Made by a program: the position numbers and the translations under genes
Shown: one piece after another, positions 53,133 to 61,715 of the stretch
Numbering within the stretch: the stretch's first letter is position 1
Layout: every line of letters begins with the position of its first letter
Assembly: GCF_026898115.1 (NCBI RefSeq)
Contig: NZ_CP114036.1
Coordinates: 6,132,001-6,196,000 of the forward strand
Origin: Streptomyces sp. S465
GTDB lineage: Bacteria > Actinomycetota > Actinomycetes > Streptomycetales > Streptomycetaceae
Length of the DNA stretch: 64,000 nt
Direction: 5' to 3'
Notes under the pieces: model-generated
Told to the model about the DNA's origin: nothing
Databases searched by the model: none
What the model saw: the letters and a program-made list of their open reading frames with translations, nothing else

Positions 53133-56100
53133 GTGGGGCGGGATCTGGGTCTGGACGGGGTGGTCGACCACTTCACCCTGTCCAGCGACGAGGCGGGCTG
53201 GTTACGGAACAAGACCGGCGCTACCAGGCTGGGCTTCGCCATTCAGCTCAAGTATTTGACCTGGCGCGGCCGGTTTCCCCGAATGCGCCTGGAGCTGCCG
53301 TCCGACGCGGTCGAGCACGTCGCCAAGCAGGTCGGCGTCGCCGTCTCCGAGCTGGGGTTCTACGACTTCACCTCCCGCGCAGCCAAGCGGCACCGCAGCG
53401 AGCTGCGGGATCTGACCGGCTGGCACGAGTGCGCCAAGACCGACCTGGTCAAGCTCGTCTCGCACCTGGTGGACGTGATCTGGCACGACGAACGCCGCGA
53501 GGAACAGGTGCGGGCCGAGTTGCTGCGGCAGATGCGCGCGGACCTGATCGAGCCGCCGACCGCAGCCCAGGTCAACACGATCATCCGCTCCGCGCTCCAT
53601 CAGGCCGACGAGCGCGCCGTCGCCGAGGTCGCCGACCGGCTCGCGCGGGCCGAGGACTGCACCCGCCGCCTGGACGCACTGGTCTTCACCGACCTGACCG
53701 GCACTGGGCAGGCCGAGGCGACCGCGGCGGACGGCGACACCCCCGGAGGACGAAGACGAGGTGGAGTCCGTGCTCTCGGACATCAAGGCCCACCCGGGCA
53801 ACGTCAGCCTCAACTCGCTGCTGGACGAGATATCCAAGCTGGGGCAGGTCCGCGCCGTCGGCGTCCCGGAGAACGCGTTCACCGGCATCGGCGCGCAGGT
53901 GATCAACGCCTGGCGGGCGAGAGCGTCGGCGTCCTCCCCGAGCCACCTGCGGCGCTTCGCCCCCGAGGTGCGGCACGTCCTCTTGGCCGCGCTGCTGTTC
54001 CAGCGGCAGCGGGAGATCACCGACATCCTGGTGGAGCTGCTGAACTCCACCGTGCACCGCATCAACGCGCGAGCGGAGAAGAAGGTGACCGAAGCGTTCG
54101 TCGCCGAGTTCACCAAGGTCCGCGGCAAGGCCGGACTGCTCGGGAGGATCGCCGCCGCCTCCCTCGGCGCCCCCGAAGGGTCGGTGCGCGAAGTGATCTA
54201 CCCGGCCGTCGGCGGCGAGAAGACGCTGAAAGACCTGGTCGCCGAGATGAAGGCGACCAACGCCGCCTTCGCCCGCTCCAAGCGGGAGGTATTCAAGTCC
54301 TCCTACAGCAACCACTACCGGGCCGGGCTGATGAAGCTCCTCGGGGTGCTGGACTTCCGCTCCTCCAACGACCGGCACAAGCCCGTCATCGAGGCCCTGG
54401 CCCTGATCGAGCGGCACAAGGACTCCTCCACCACCTACCTGCCGCTCGGCGAGACCGTCCCCCTTAACGGCGTGGTCCGCAAGGACTGGACGGAGTTTGC
54501 CCTCCACACCCCCGACAAGGGGCCGGCACGCGTCATGCGCACCGTGTACGAGGCGTGCGTCTTCCAGGCCCTGCGCGACCGGCTGCGCTGCAAGGAGATC
54601 TGGGTGGTCGGCGCCGACAAGTGGCGCAACCCCGACGAGGACCTGCCCGACGACTTCGAGACCCGGCGCGCGGAGTATTATGAGAAGCTGAACAAACCGC
54701 GGGACGCGAAGGTGTTCACCGCCCAGCTCCAGAGCGAGATGCGCGACGCGCTTGGCGCCCTGGACACCAAGCTGCCGAAGCTGCCCTGGGTGACCATCAG
54801 CGGCAAGCACCGCAACGGCGCGATCACGTTCACCGAGCCCGAGCCGCAGAAAGAGCCGAAGAACCTGCGAAAGCTCAAGAAGGCGATCCGCAAGAAGTGG
54901 GGCACCGTCGCCCTCATCGACATCCTGAAAGAGGCCGCCCTGCGCACCGGGATGCTCAAGGCCCTCGCCCCGGTCGGCACCCGCAAGGCCATCGACGAGG
55001 CCAAGCTCCTGGAACGCCTGCTCCTGATCGCGTACGCGTACGGCACCAACTCCGGGATCAGCTCGGTTGCGGCCAGCGAGCACGGGCACAGCGAGGAGGA
55101 ACTGCGCTACACCGCCCGCCGCTACCTGACCGCGGTCGGCCTCAAGGCCGCCGGTGTGGAGATCGCCAACGCTACCTTCGCCGCCCGCCAGGAAACAGTG
55201 TGGGGGCAGGGCACCACCACCGTCGCCTCGGACTCCACGCACTTCAAAGCCTGGGACCGCAACATCTTCACCGAGTGGCACTCCCGCTACGGAGGCCGGG
55301 GCGTGCTCGAGTACTGGCACATCGAGAAAGGGTCGATGGCCATTCACAGCCAGCTTCTCAACTGCACCGCCTCCGAGGTCGCCGCCGCGATCGAGGGCAT
55401 GATGCGCCACGCCACGACGATGCAGGCCGAGGGCAACTACGTCGATTCACACGGCCAGTCGGAAATCGGGTTCGGACTGACGAGGCTCCTGGGCTACGAC
55501 CTGCTGCCCCGCATCAAGCAGATCAACAAGGCCAAGCTCTACCGGCCGGGCCGCGAGGACGAGGACACCTACGACAACCTCGCCGACGCGATGACCCGCC
55601 CGATCCGCTGGGACGTCATCGAGAGCAACTACGACCAGCTCATCAAGTACGCCACCGCCATCCGGGTCGGCACCGCCACCACCGAGGCGATCCTGCGGCG
55701 CTTCACCCGCACCGCCCACCCCGTTTACCAGGCCATGCTGGAGGTCGGCAAAGCCCAGAAGACCATCTTCTCGCCCGCTACCTGCGCGACCGCGACCTCC
55801 AGCGCGAGATCCAGGAGGGCCTCAACGTCGTCGAGGGATGGAACGGCGCCAACGACATCATCTTCTTCGGCAAGAGCGGCGAACTGTCCAGCAACCGCCG
55901 TGACCAGCAAGAACTGTCCCTTCTCGCGCTCCATCTCCTGCAATCGGCCCTGGTCTACGTGAACACCCTGATGATCCAGGATATGTTCGCCGACCCCGAA
56001 TGGGCTGACGCGCTGACCGACGAGGACAAACGGGCCCTGACCCCGCTGTTCTGGATGCATATCCAGCCGTATGGCGAGGTGCGGCTGAACATGGGCAGCC

Positions 56101-56159
56101 GCCTCCAACTCGCCACCCCCGTCCCCCAGGACCCGGATCCCGAGCCCACCGCAGCCTGA
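53133..56159 (+). pseudogene. Tn3-family transposase, interrupted by two frameshifts
   Basis: The three segments together equal a full Tn3-family transposase of about 1000 residues. Segment 1 (53133-about 53740) begins GRDLGLDGVVDHFTL and holds the N-terminal DUF4158-like domain. At about 53738-53750, one extra base in a C/G run shifts the frame; segment 2 (to about 55765) runs from DEISKLGQVRAVG through the DDE core (TVASDSTHFKAWDRN, IEKGSMAIHSQ). At about 55765 a missing base shifts it again; segment 3 ends LARYLRDRDLQREI to LATPVPQDPDPEPTAA. Sequencing error in the homopolymers cannot be excluded. Confidence 0.85.
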
Positions 56160-56232
56160 TGCGATGTCAGTGCCCCACGCCACGCTGGCCTCCTCGCCGA
56201 CCGGCAGGGGGCCAGCGTGGCGTGTGCGTTGG

Positions 56233-56844
56233 TCAGTGCGGGGTCAGGCAGTTCGGGTCGGTGCAGCCAGCGGCCAGGGCCAGCGTGCGGTCTGCGGGCG
56301 GCGCGTCCAGCCACTCTGCGCGCATGGCCTGGAGCCGGGTGATGTCCGAGGCCAGATCCGGCAGCTCGGATCGGAGGGCGCCGGCCCACTGCTGGGTGAG
56401 CGCACGCCCGTTGACGTACAGCTCGCCGTCCCGGCCTCCGACGGCGAACAGTACGCCGCTACGCTGGGCAGGGATGACCATCGCGCCCGCCGGTTCGGAG
56501 ACCTTGCCCTGGCGCACCAGCACCGCAGTAGCGGCCTGGGCGTCGGCCAGGGCCTTCTCGTCCAGTGGCGGCATCGGATCGGGACCGGAGGGCAGCACCA
56601 GGGTCATCACACCGTCCTCGGGCGCCCCGTCCAGGCCCCGACCGGCGAGCTGGATGTTCTCGTAGAAGGTGACCATCCCGGCCAGCAGCGGCATCTCCGT
56701 CCGCAGCCGCTCGGCCACCGACGGGGTGAGTCGTTCGCCGTTGGCAAGCACCTGGCCGCTCTTGCCGGCCGCGACCGAGCACTTTTCCGTCCGGGGTGAA
56801 GGGGTACTTGTCTCAGCGCCGCTCTCCATCAGCCCGGTGTCCAC
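56233..56844 (-). CDS. Hypothetical protein of the transposon right end
   Basis: About 203 residues, ending CTDPNCLTPH. It reads as genuine protein (ATAVLVRQGKVSEPAGAMVI, LPLLAGMVTFYENIQLAGRG), with mixed helices and no membrane segments. The open frame continues upstream of the GTG at 56844 (AEIKRIWRAWDHA) to a stop near 56935 without another start, so the gene may have lost its 5' end. No family recognised. Confidence 0.55.
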   Translation of the reverse strand: MDTGLMESGAETSTPSPRTEKCSVAAGKSGQVLANGERLTPSVAERLRTEMPLLAGMVTFYENIQLAGRGLDGAPEDGVMTLVLPSGPDPMPPLDEKALADAQAATAVLVRQGKVSEPAGAMVIPAQRSGVLFAVGGRDGELYVNGRALTQQWAGALRSELPDLASDITRLQAMRAEWLDAPPADRTLALAAGCTDPNCLTPH

Positions 56845-57225
56845 CGCATGGTCCCAGGCACGCCAGATGCGCTTGATCTCGGCCTGCGGGAAGGGCGGGG
56901 CCGTCTCCGGCCGGGCCCCGGGCTGGCCAGGCGGTCAACGAGCAGCCCCGCGCCCCGGATACGACCGCACCACCTGAACGGCCCCGCTTACAGCGGCTGG
57001 CCCCGATCAACCAGACAAGCCACACAGAAACGTGAAAACCCGCCCAGGAAACTACTGGCGGGTCACTTGGCACCTGGTTCGCCGCTCGTTAACGGCACCC
57101 CATGTTCCGGATCGATCATGACCATTGCGGCGACGTTCAAGGCGTTCCTCGGGCGTCATGTCGATGTCACCCCGAGGGCGTCAAACCGGTGTCATTGTAG
57201 GCGTGACGTGGCTACCCTCGGATCA
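56845..57225. other. Transposon right end and adjacent 124 bp
   Basis: From 56845 to 57051 nothing is recognised beyond the lost 5' part of the leftward hypothetical gene. 57052-57101 is the terminal repeat. 57102-57225 is element DNA with no gene; it does not continue the integrase reading frame. Confidence 0.5.
57052..57101 (-). repeat. Right terminal inverted repeat of the Tn3-family transposon
   Basis: Reverse complement begins GGGGTGCCGTTAACGAGCGG and matches the left repeat at 49 of 50 positions. The 5 bp beyond it (ATGTT) do not match the left flank. Confidence 0.93.
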
Positions 57226-57993
57226 TGACGACTCCGGTCGAGCGGAGCGAATCCCCAACGACGTGCTGACTTCTGTGCGCAAGTCGATGAACCTCAGCCA
57301 AGACGAGTTCGCCCGGGGCTGACGCGGCGCAGGCGAGGAGTTGGGGGAGCCGAACGACGCCTCCAGGCGACTCGTGCAACGCTGGGAGTCCGGGGAGACC
57401 AGGACATGCCGCCCGCTGTATGCGCGGGCACTGAAGCGGTTCACCGGCCGTTCCCCCGAGTCGCTGGGGTTCGCGATCCCGATGGCACGCGTCCACTCAG
57501 ACGGGGCAGGAGGCCACGACATGGAGGCTGAGGAAGTCGGCACGGCCGACGCTGAAGCCCGGAGACGGAGCCGCAGAGCGAGTACGCGGGCATCTGGCTG
57601 TCCCGGTACGAGTTCTACTCGTCCAGCCGCGACGAGATGTTCGACTGCAAGCATCACGTCGTGATCGTTCAGCACGGCAACCGGCTGACAGCCCAGAGCC
57701 TGCCCGGAGCGTGGACCAACCCGGACAGCCCGTTGTCTCTGGACCTCACCGTTGACCGGAACGTCGTCACCGGTACGTGGACCGAGCAGACGGCGGCTGA
57801 CGGGTACTACCAGGGCGCCCGGTACCACGGTGCGATTCAGCTGCTGATCGAGCCGACGGGCCGACGTATGGCGGGCAAGTGGGTCGGGTTCGGCAAGGAC
57901 TTTGACGTGAACACGGGCCCGTGGGAGCTGCGCCTACTCGACCGGTCCACAGGGCGCGCAAGCATTGAGCGGTACTCGACCCTCCCGGATTGA
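57226..57993 (+). pseudogene. Decayed plasmid/element-type XRE regulator
   Basis: The reading VLTSVRKSMNLSQDEFARG is followed by an in-frame TGA (about 57320-57322, where CGA for Arg is expected) and then RGAGEELGEPNDASRRLVQRW, the HTH signature of regulators found in Streptomyces integrative elements. Near 57560 a frameshift moves to a second frame with GIWLSRYEFYSSSRDEMF, VVTGTWTEQTAADGYYQGARYHG and GKWVGFGKDFDVNTGPWEL, the usual C-terminal beta domain. The start is also out of frame with an ATG at 57226. It cannot make a functional protein. Confidence 0.75.
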
Positions 57994-58052
57994 GGCAGAT
58001 GTGCCCTTGCGCTGGCCCATCCCCTTCTGAAGGGCTGAGCAAGACAGCAGAC

Positions 58053-58081
58053 GACCCCCGTCGAACTCGATGACGGGGGTC
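58053..58081. terminator. Intrinsic terminator
   Basis: GACCCCCGTC (58053-58062) pairs with GACGGGGGTC (58072-58081) around a 9-nt loop, followed by TCTTT on the plus strand. It terminates the XRE pseudogene transcript and could also serve the convergent mycoredoxin gene. Confidence 0.83.
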
Positions 58082-58108
58082 TCTTTGCGTGCGGTGGGGA
58101 GCGGGTCG

Positions 58109-58366
58109 TCAGGCGCTGAGCGCCTGCTTCACCTGAGCGAGGCTCGGGTTCGTCATCACGACTTCGGCGCCACCATTGGCGGGAACTACCTGAACCGTCG
58201 GCACCGTCTGGTTGCCGCCGTTCGCCTTCTCGACGAAGGCCGCGGACTCCGGGTCCTGCTCGATGTTGATCTCGGTGTAGGCGATCCCCTCGCGGTCCAT
58301 CTGCCCCTTCAGACGGCGGCAGTAGCCGCACCAGGTGGTGCTGTACATCGTCACAGTGCCGGCCAT
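58109..58366 (-). CDS. mrx: Mycoredoxin (glutaredoxin-like), 3' end supplied by the element
   Basis: An 85-residue thioredoxin-fold protein, MAGTVTMYSTTWCGYCRRL, with the WCGYC active site and the cis-Pro block TVPTV. Mycoredoxins reduce mycothiol mixed disulfides using mycothiol/Mtr. The last 28 residues (VQVVPANGGAEVVMTNPSLA and the QVKQALSA tail) come from the element: their codons (GTA, GTT, AAT, GGT, GCT) are much less GC3-rich than the rest, and the native tail is stranded at 44988. The fold should be complete. Driven by a SigR-type promoter and divergent from uvrD2. Confidence 0.93.
   Translation of the reverse strand: MAGTVTMYSTTWCGYCRRLKGQMDREGIAYTEINIEQDPESAAFVEKANGGNQTVPTVQVVPANGGAEVVMTNPSLAQVKQALSA
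58192..58210. mobile_element. Right attachment junction (att) inside mycoredoxin
   Basis: GAAC-C-GTCGGCAC-CGTCTG. It shares the GTCGGCAC core (58197-58204) and 16 of 19 positions with the left junction. On the minus strand the core encodes part of TVPTV of mycoredoxin. Confidence 0.75.
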
Positions 58367-58410
58367 CGGTCTTCGCTCTCCTCGGGGTCGTGGTGGGTGG
58401 GCAGAAGGTG

Positions 58411-58436
58411 AACGCTCACCTTTCGCCGGTCATTCC
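58411..58436 (-). promoter_or_regulatory. SigR-type promoter of mycoredoxin
   Basis: On the minus strand GGAAT (58436-58432), exactly 18 nt, then GTT (58413-58411), 45 bp upstream of the mycoredoxin ATG. This is the SigR consensus and fits control by thiol-oxidative stress. Confidence 0.78.
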
Positions 58437-58534
58437 CGGCGTTCTCCTGCGTTCTGCGGCGTTCATACGACCGGAAGGCCATGGCTGTGGACAACCGGCA
58501 CGGGCGTCCCCCAGGGACCTGGCAGCATGGCGGG

Positions 58535-60829
58535 GTGACTGCAGCAACGTCCTCCACTCTGTTCCCGCAGGGCTCCACACCGGGCACCTACGCGGCCACG
58601 CCGCGTGACGCCGACGCGGTGCTCGAGGGGCTCGACCCCGAGCAGCGCGAGGTGGCGACGTCCCTGCACGGCGCGGTGTGCGTGCTGGCCGGGGCCGGCA
58701 CCGGCAAGACCCGCGCCATCACCCACCGGATCGCCTATGGGGTGCGCGCGGGCATACTCCAGCCCGCCAGTGTGCTGGCCGTCACCTTCACCAACCGCGC
58801 GGCGGGGGAGATGCGCGGCCGGCTGCGGCAGCTCGGCGCCGGCGGGGTGCAGGCGCGCACCTTCCACTCCGCGGCCCTGCGCCAGCTGCAGTACTTCTGG
58901 CCCAAGGCGGTCGGCGGTGAGGTGCCGCGGCTGGTCGAGCGCAAGGTGCAGCTCGTGGCCGAGGCCGCCGCGCGGTGCCGGGTCCGGCTGGACCGCAATG
59001 AGCTGCGGGACGTGACCGGCGAGATCGAATGGTCGAAGGTCACCCAGACCGTGCCCGAGGACTATCCGGCCGCGGCCGCCAAATCCGGCCGGGAGGCCCC
59101 CCGCGACGCCGCCGAGATCGGCCGGATCTACGCCACCTATGAGCAGCTGAAGCGCGACCGCGGCGTGATCGACTTCGAGGATGTGCTGCTGCTCACGGTC
59201 GGTGTGCTCCAGGAGCGGCCGGACATCGCCGATCAGGTGCGCCGCCAGTACCAGCACTTCGTGGTCGACGAGTACCAGGACGTCAGCCCGCTCCAGCAGC
59301 GGCTGCTGGATCTGTGGCTCGGTGAGCGGGACAGCCTGTGCGTGGTCGGCGACGCCAGCCAGACCATCTACTCCTTCACCGGCGCCACCCCCGACCATCT
59401 GCTGAACTTCCGCATCCGCCATCCCCGGGCCACGGTGGTCAAGCTGATCCGGGACTACCGCTCCACCCCGCAGGTGGTGCACCTGGCCAACGGACTGCTC
59501 TCCCAGGCCCGCGGCCGCGCCGCCGAGCACCGGCTGGAGCTGGTCTCCCAGCGGGAGCCGGGCCCCGACCCGGTCTACACCGCCTACGCGGACGAGCCGG
59601 CCGAGGCCGAGGGCACCGCCCGCCGGATCCGTGAGCTGATCACCCCGGTGGAGCAGGGGGGCGGCGGCGTCCCGCCGAGCCAGATCGCGGTCCTCTACCG
59701 GGTCAACGCCCAGTCGGAGCTGTACGAGCAGGCCCTGGCCGACGCCCAGGTGCCCTATCAGCTGCGCGGCGCCGAGCGGTTCTTCGAGCGGCCCGAGGTG
59801 CGCGAGGCGGGGCTGCTGCTGCGCGGCGCGGCCCGCGGCGGAAGCGCCGACCCGGCCCTGGAGGACGCGGACATCCCGTCCCAGGTGCGGGCCGTGCTGG
59901 GCACCCGGGGCTGGACGCCCGAGCCCCCGGCGGGGTCCGGCGCGGTGCGCGATCGCTGGGAGTCCCTGGCCGCCCTGGTGCGGCTCGCCGAGGACTTCGC
60001 GCGGAGCCGGCCCGGGGCCACGCTGTCCGATCTGGTGGCGGAGCTCGACGAGCGGGCGGCGGCGCAGCACGCCCCCACCGTCGAAGGCGTGACCCTCGCC
60101 TCACTCCACGCGGCCAAGGGCCTCGAATGGGACGCCGTCTTCCTGGTCGGTCTCACCGAGGGCATGATGCCGATCACCTACGCCAAGACGGAGCCGCAGA
60201 TCGAGGAGGAACGTCGGCTGCTCTATGTGGGGGTCACCCGCGCCCGTCGGCATCTGACGCTGTCCTGGGCGCTCTCGCGGACTCCGGGCGGCCGGGCCTC
60301 CCGTCGCCCCACCCGCTTTCTCAACGGGCTGCGGCCCGGCTCCCAGGCCCTGGGCGCCCGTACCCCGGGCGGGGGCGGCGGGATCGAGCGCGGGACGGCG
60401 GCCCCGGGCGGGGGCGGCGCGGTGCGCAGGCGGCGCGGTCCGGTCCACTGCCGGGTGTGCGGCCGGGTGCTGACCGACGCGGGCGAGATGAAGCTGATGC
60501 GCTGCGAGGACTGCCCGTCCGAGCTGGACGAGGCGCTCTATGAGCGGCTGCGCGACTGGCGGGCGGAGCAGGCGGGGCTGCTGGGGCAGCCGGCCTACTG
60601 CGTGTTCACCGACAAGACGCTGCTGGCGATCGCCGAGGCCGCTCCGGGAACCGCATCGGAGCTCGTCGGCATCTCTGGTGTCGGAAGACGGAAGCTCGAC
60701 CGGTTCGGAGCCGACGTTCTCGCGCTGTGCGCGGGCCGGGAACTGCCCTCGGCATGCGATGGCGAGGGGAGCGGCGGTGCCGGAGGAAGCCATTCGGGTG
60801 AGCCTTGGCAAAACTCGACGGAAAAATAG
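58535..60829 (+). CDS. uvrD2: UvrD2: ATP-dependent DNA helicase
   Basis: A 764-residue SF1A helicase: AGAGTGKT near 52-59, VDEYQDVSPLQ, GDASQTIYSFTGA, ASLHAAKGLEWDAV and LLYVGVTRARRHL. After the helicase core a four-Cys element (CRVCGR and CEDC) and a C-terminal HRDC domain (LLGQPAYCVFTDKTLLAIAE) follow, the architecture of mycobacterial UvrD2. The GTG at 58535 is preferred; ATG 58481 would add 18 residues. The TAG stop at 60827-60829 lies inside the AT-rich element of the wblC promoter. Confidence 0.93.
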   Translation: MTAATSSTLFPQGSTPGTYAATPRDADAVLEGLDPEQREVATSLHGAVCVLAGAGTGKTRAITHRIAYGVRAGILQPASVLAVTFTNRAAGEMRGRLRQLGAGGVQARTFHSAALRQLQYFWPKAVGGEVPRLVERKVQLVAEAAARCRVRLDRNELRDVTGEIEWSKVTQTVPEDYPAAAAKSGREAPRDAAEIGRIYATYEQLKRDRGVIDFEDVLLLTVGVLQERPDIADQVRRQYQHFVVDEYQDVSPLQQRLLDLWLGERDSLCVVGDASQTIYSFTGATPDHLLNFRIRHPRATVVKLIRDYRSTPQVVHLANGLLSQARGRAAEHRLELVSQREPGPDPVYTAYADEPAEAEGTARRIRELITPVEQGGGGVPPSQIAVLYRVNAQSELYEQALADAQVPYQLRGAERFFERPEVREAGLLLRGAARGGSADPALEDADIPSQVRAVLGTRGWTPEPPAGSGAVRDRWESLAALVRLAEDFARSRPGATLSDLVAELDERAAAQHAPTVEGVTLASLHAAKGLEWDAVFLVGLTEGMMPITYAKTEPQIEEERRLLYVGVTRARRHLTLSWALSRTPGGRASRRPTRFLNGLRPGSQALGARTPGGGGGIERGTAAPGGGGAVRRRRGPVHCRVCGRVLTDAGEMKLMRCEDCPSELDEALYERLRDWRAEQAGLLGQPAYCVFTDKTLLAIAEAAPGTASELVGISGVGRRKLDRFGADVLALCAGRELPSACDGEGSGGAGGSHSGEPWQNSTEK

Positions 60830-60860
60830 TTTGCGCGCGTGGAGGCCATACCCATAGCCT
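60821..60860 (+). promoter_or_regulatory. WhiB7-type promoter of wblC
   Basis: An AT-rich GAAAAATAG (60821-60829) lies directly upstream of -35 TTGCGC (60831-60836); an 18-nt spacer leads to -10 TAGCCT (60855-60860). WhiB7/WblC binds such AT-rich DNA next to the -35 with its AT-hook and activates its own promoter. The promoter overlaps the end of uvrD2. Confidence 0.72.
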
Positions 60861-60970
60861 TCCGAGCACGGAGACAACGCCCCTTCCGGGAGCCGAGGAT
60901 TCCGTGTTGTACTGAACACCCCGGACTGGTTTCGATCGGTCCCCGAGACGCCGAGAGGAGGCGAAGACCA

Positions 60971-61237
60971 ATGATCAGCTTCATCAACACCATCAAAATG
61001 GCCGATCGATCGGTCGTCGCCACCTGCCTGCTCGGCGCCGCACTTCCTGGCACCGGTATGTCCGGCGCCAATGAGGCGCGTCTCAGCGAGCGACCGATCC
61101 AGGCACCTGCGGTAGCGGCAGCGGCACGGGCAATCGCCTATGCCTTTGCGGCCAATGGTGCCGAATCCCGGGCGCAGCAGCAGCACCACAAGACGTGGGC
61201 CTTCCGCAGGCTCGAACCCTGGAGTTATCCAGCCTGA
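60971..61237 (+). CDS. wblC leader ORF (uORF)
   Basis: An 88-codon ORF starting MISFINTIKMADRSVVATC and ending RRLEPWSYPA. AGGAGG lies 9 nt before its ATG, one of the best ribosome sites in the window. It occupies the leader between the WhiB7-type promoter and wblC and ends 25 nt before an intrinsic terminator. Its stop codon lies in a small hairpin (CCTGAT/ATCAGG, 61233-61249). The arrangement matches the translational attenuation described for whiB7/wblC, where ribosome stalling by antibiotics lets RNA polymerase pass the terminator. Peptide function beyond this is doubtful. Confidence 0.75.
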   Translation: MISFINTIKMADRSVVATCLLGAALPGTGMSGANEARLSERPIQAPAVAAAARAIAYAFAANGAESRAQQQHHKTWAFRRLEPWSYPA

Positions 61238-61262
61238 TACAGGATCAGGTCGGCACCTTCCA

Positions 61263-61304
61263 GGGCCGCGGAACCCACACCGGGATCCGCGGCCCTTTTG
61301 ATTT
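61263..61304 (+). terminator. Attenuator terminator upstream of wblC
   Basis: GGGCCGCGGA (61263-61272) pairs perfectly with TCCGCGGCCC (61286-61295), with a further CCC/GGG inside the loop, followed by TTTTGATTT. A classical intrinsic terminator 49 bp before the wblC start, so it must be bypassed for expression. Confidence 0.88.
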
Positions 61305-61352
61305 GCCACAGCCCGGCCAACAGCCGGACCGAAGAGACGAGGAACACACACC

Positions 61353-61715
61353 GTGCAACTCAACGCACCCGCCCCGTCCGCATCGACCGACCTGAACCGC
61401 CCGCCTGACCCTTCGGAGGACTCCTTGACCCCGCTCACCGCCCTCACCGAACTCGATGAGGCCATCGACAACCTGGGTGTAGCCGTTCCGTGCCGTTCGT
61501 ACGACCCGGAGGTCTTCTTCGCCGAGTCCCCGGCCGACGTCGAGTACGCGAAGTCGCTGTGTCAGACCTGCCCGCTGCGTGAGGCATGCCTCGCCGGGGC
61601 CAAGGACCGCCGTGAGCCCTGGGGCGTCTGGGGTGGCGAGCTCTTCGTCCAGGGCGTGGTGGTGGCCCGCAAGCGGCCGCGTGGCCGCCCGCGTAAGAAC
61701 CCGGTCGCGGCATGA
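61353..61715 (+). CDS. wblC: WblC/WhiB7 antibiotic-resistance regulator
   Basis: A 120-residue WhiB-like protein. Four Cys ligands of the [4Fe-4S] cluster are present (PCRSYD, LCQTC, EACL), then the GVWGG turn, then the AT-hook RGRPRK near the C-terminus that distinguishes WhiB7/WblC. It binds the primary sigma factor and activates ribosome-targeting antibiotic resistance genes, including its own. The GTG at 61353 is preceded by GAGGA. Identity is reinforced by position after uvrD2 and by the leader. Its TGA overlaps the next ATG. Confidence 0.95.
   Translation: MQLNAPAPSASTDLNRPPDPSEDSLTPLTALTELDEAIDNLGVAVPCRSYDPEVFFAESPADVEYAKSLCQTCPLREACLAGAKDRREPWGVWGGELFVQGVVVARKRPRGRPRKNPVAA

Larger units (their letters stand above)
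45754..57101. mobile_element. Tn3-family transposon (11.3 kb) with redox/permease cargo
   Basis: Bounded by 50-bp inverted repeats beginning GGGGTGCCGTTAAC, as in Tn3-family ends. It encodes a Tn3-type transposase (frameshifted), a resolvase (broken) and cargo genes. The 5 bp outside the two ends (AACGA and ATGTT) differ, so there is no target-site duplication; an adjacent deletion or later recombination is likely. Confidence 0.85.
45061..58204. mobile_element. Integrated element in the mycoredoxin gene, carrying a nested Tn3-family transposon
   Basis: The boundaries are the two GTCGGCAC cores. The outer element keeps only its serine integrase fragment (left) and a decayed XRE regulator plus the replacement mycoredoxin tail (right). 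Everything between is the nested transposon. About 13.1 kb. No replication or conjugation gene remains, so it was probably reduced by deletion around the transposon insertion. Confidence 0.8.

Noticed and set aside
45749..57106. 5-bp target-site duplication around the Tn3-family transposon
   Set aside because: Flanks are AACGA and ATGTT, which do not match in either orientation except as partial complement, so no duplication is claimed.
57102..57225. Continuation of the integrase gene beyond the transposon
   Set aside because: No frame in this stretch resembles a serine recombinase C-terminal domain.
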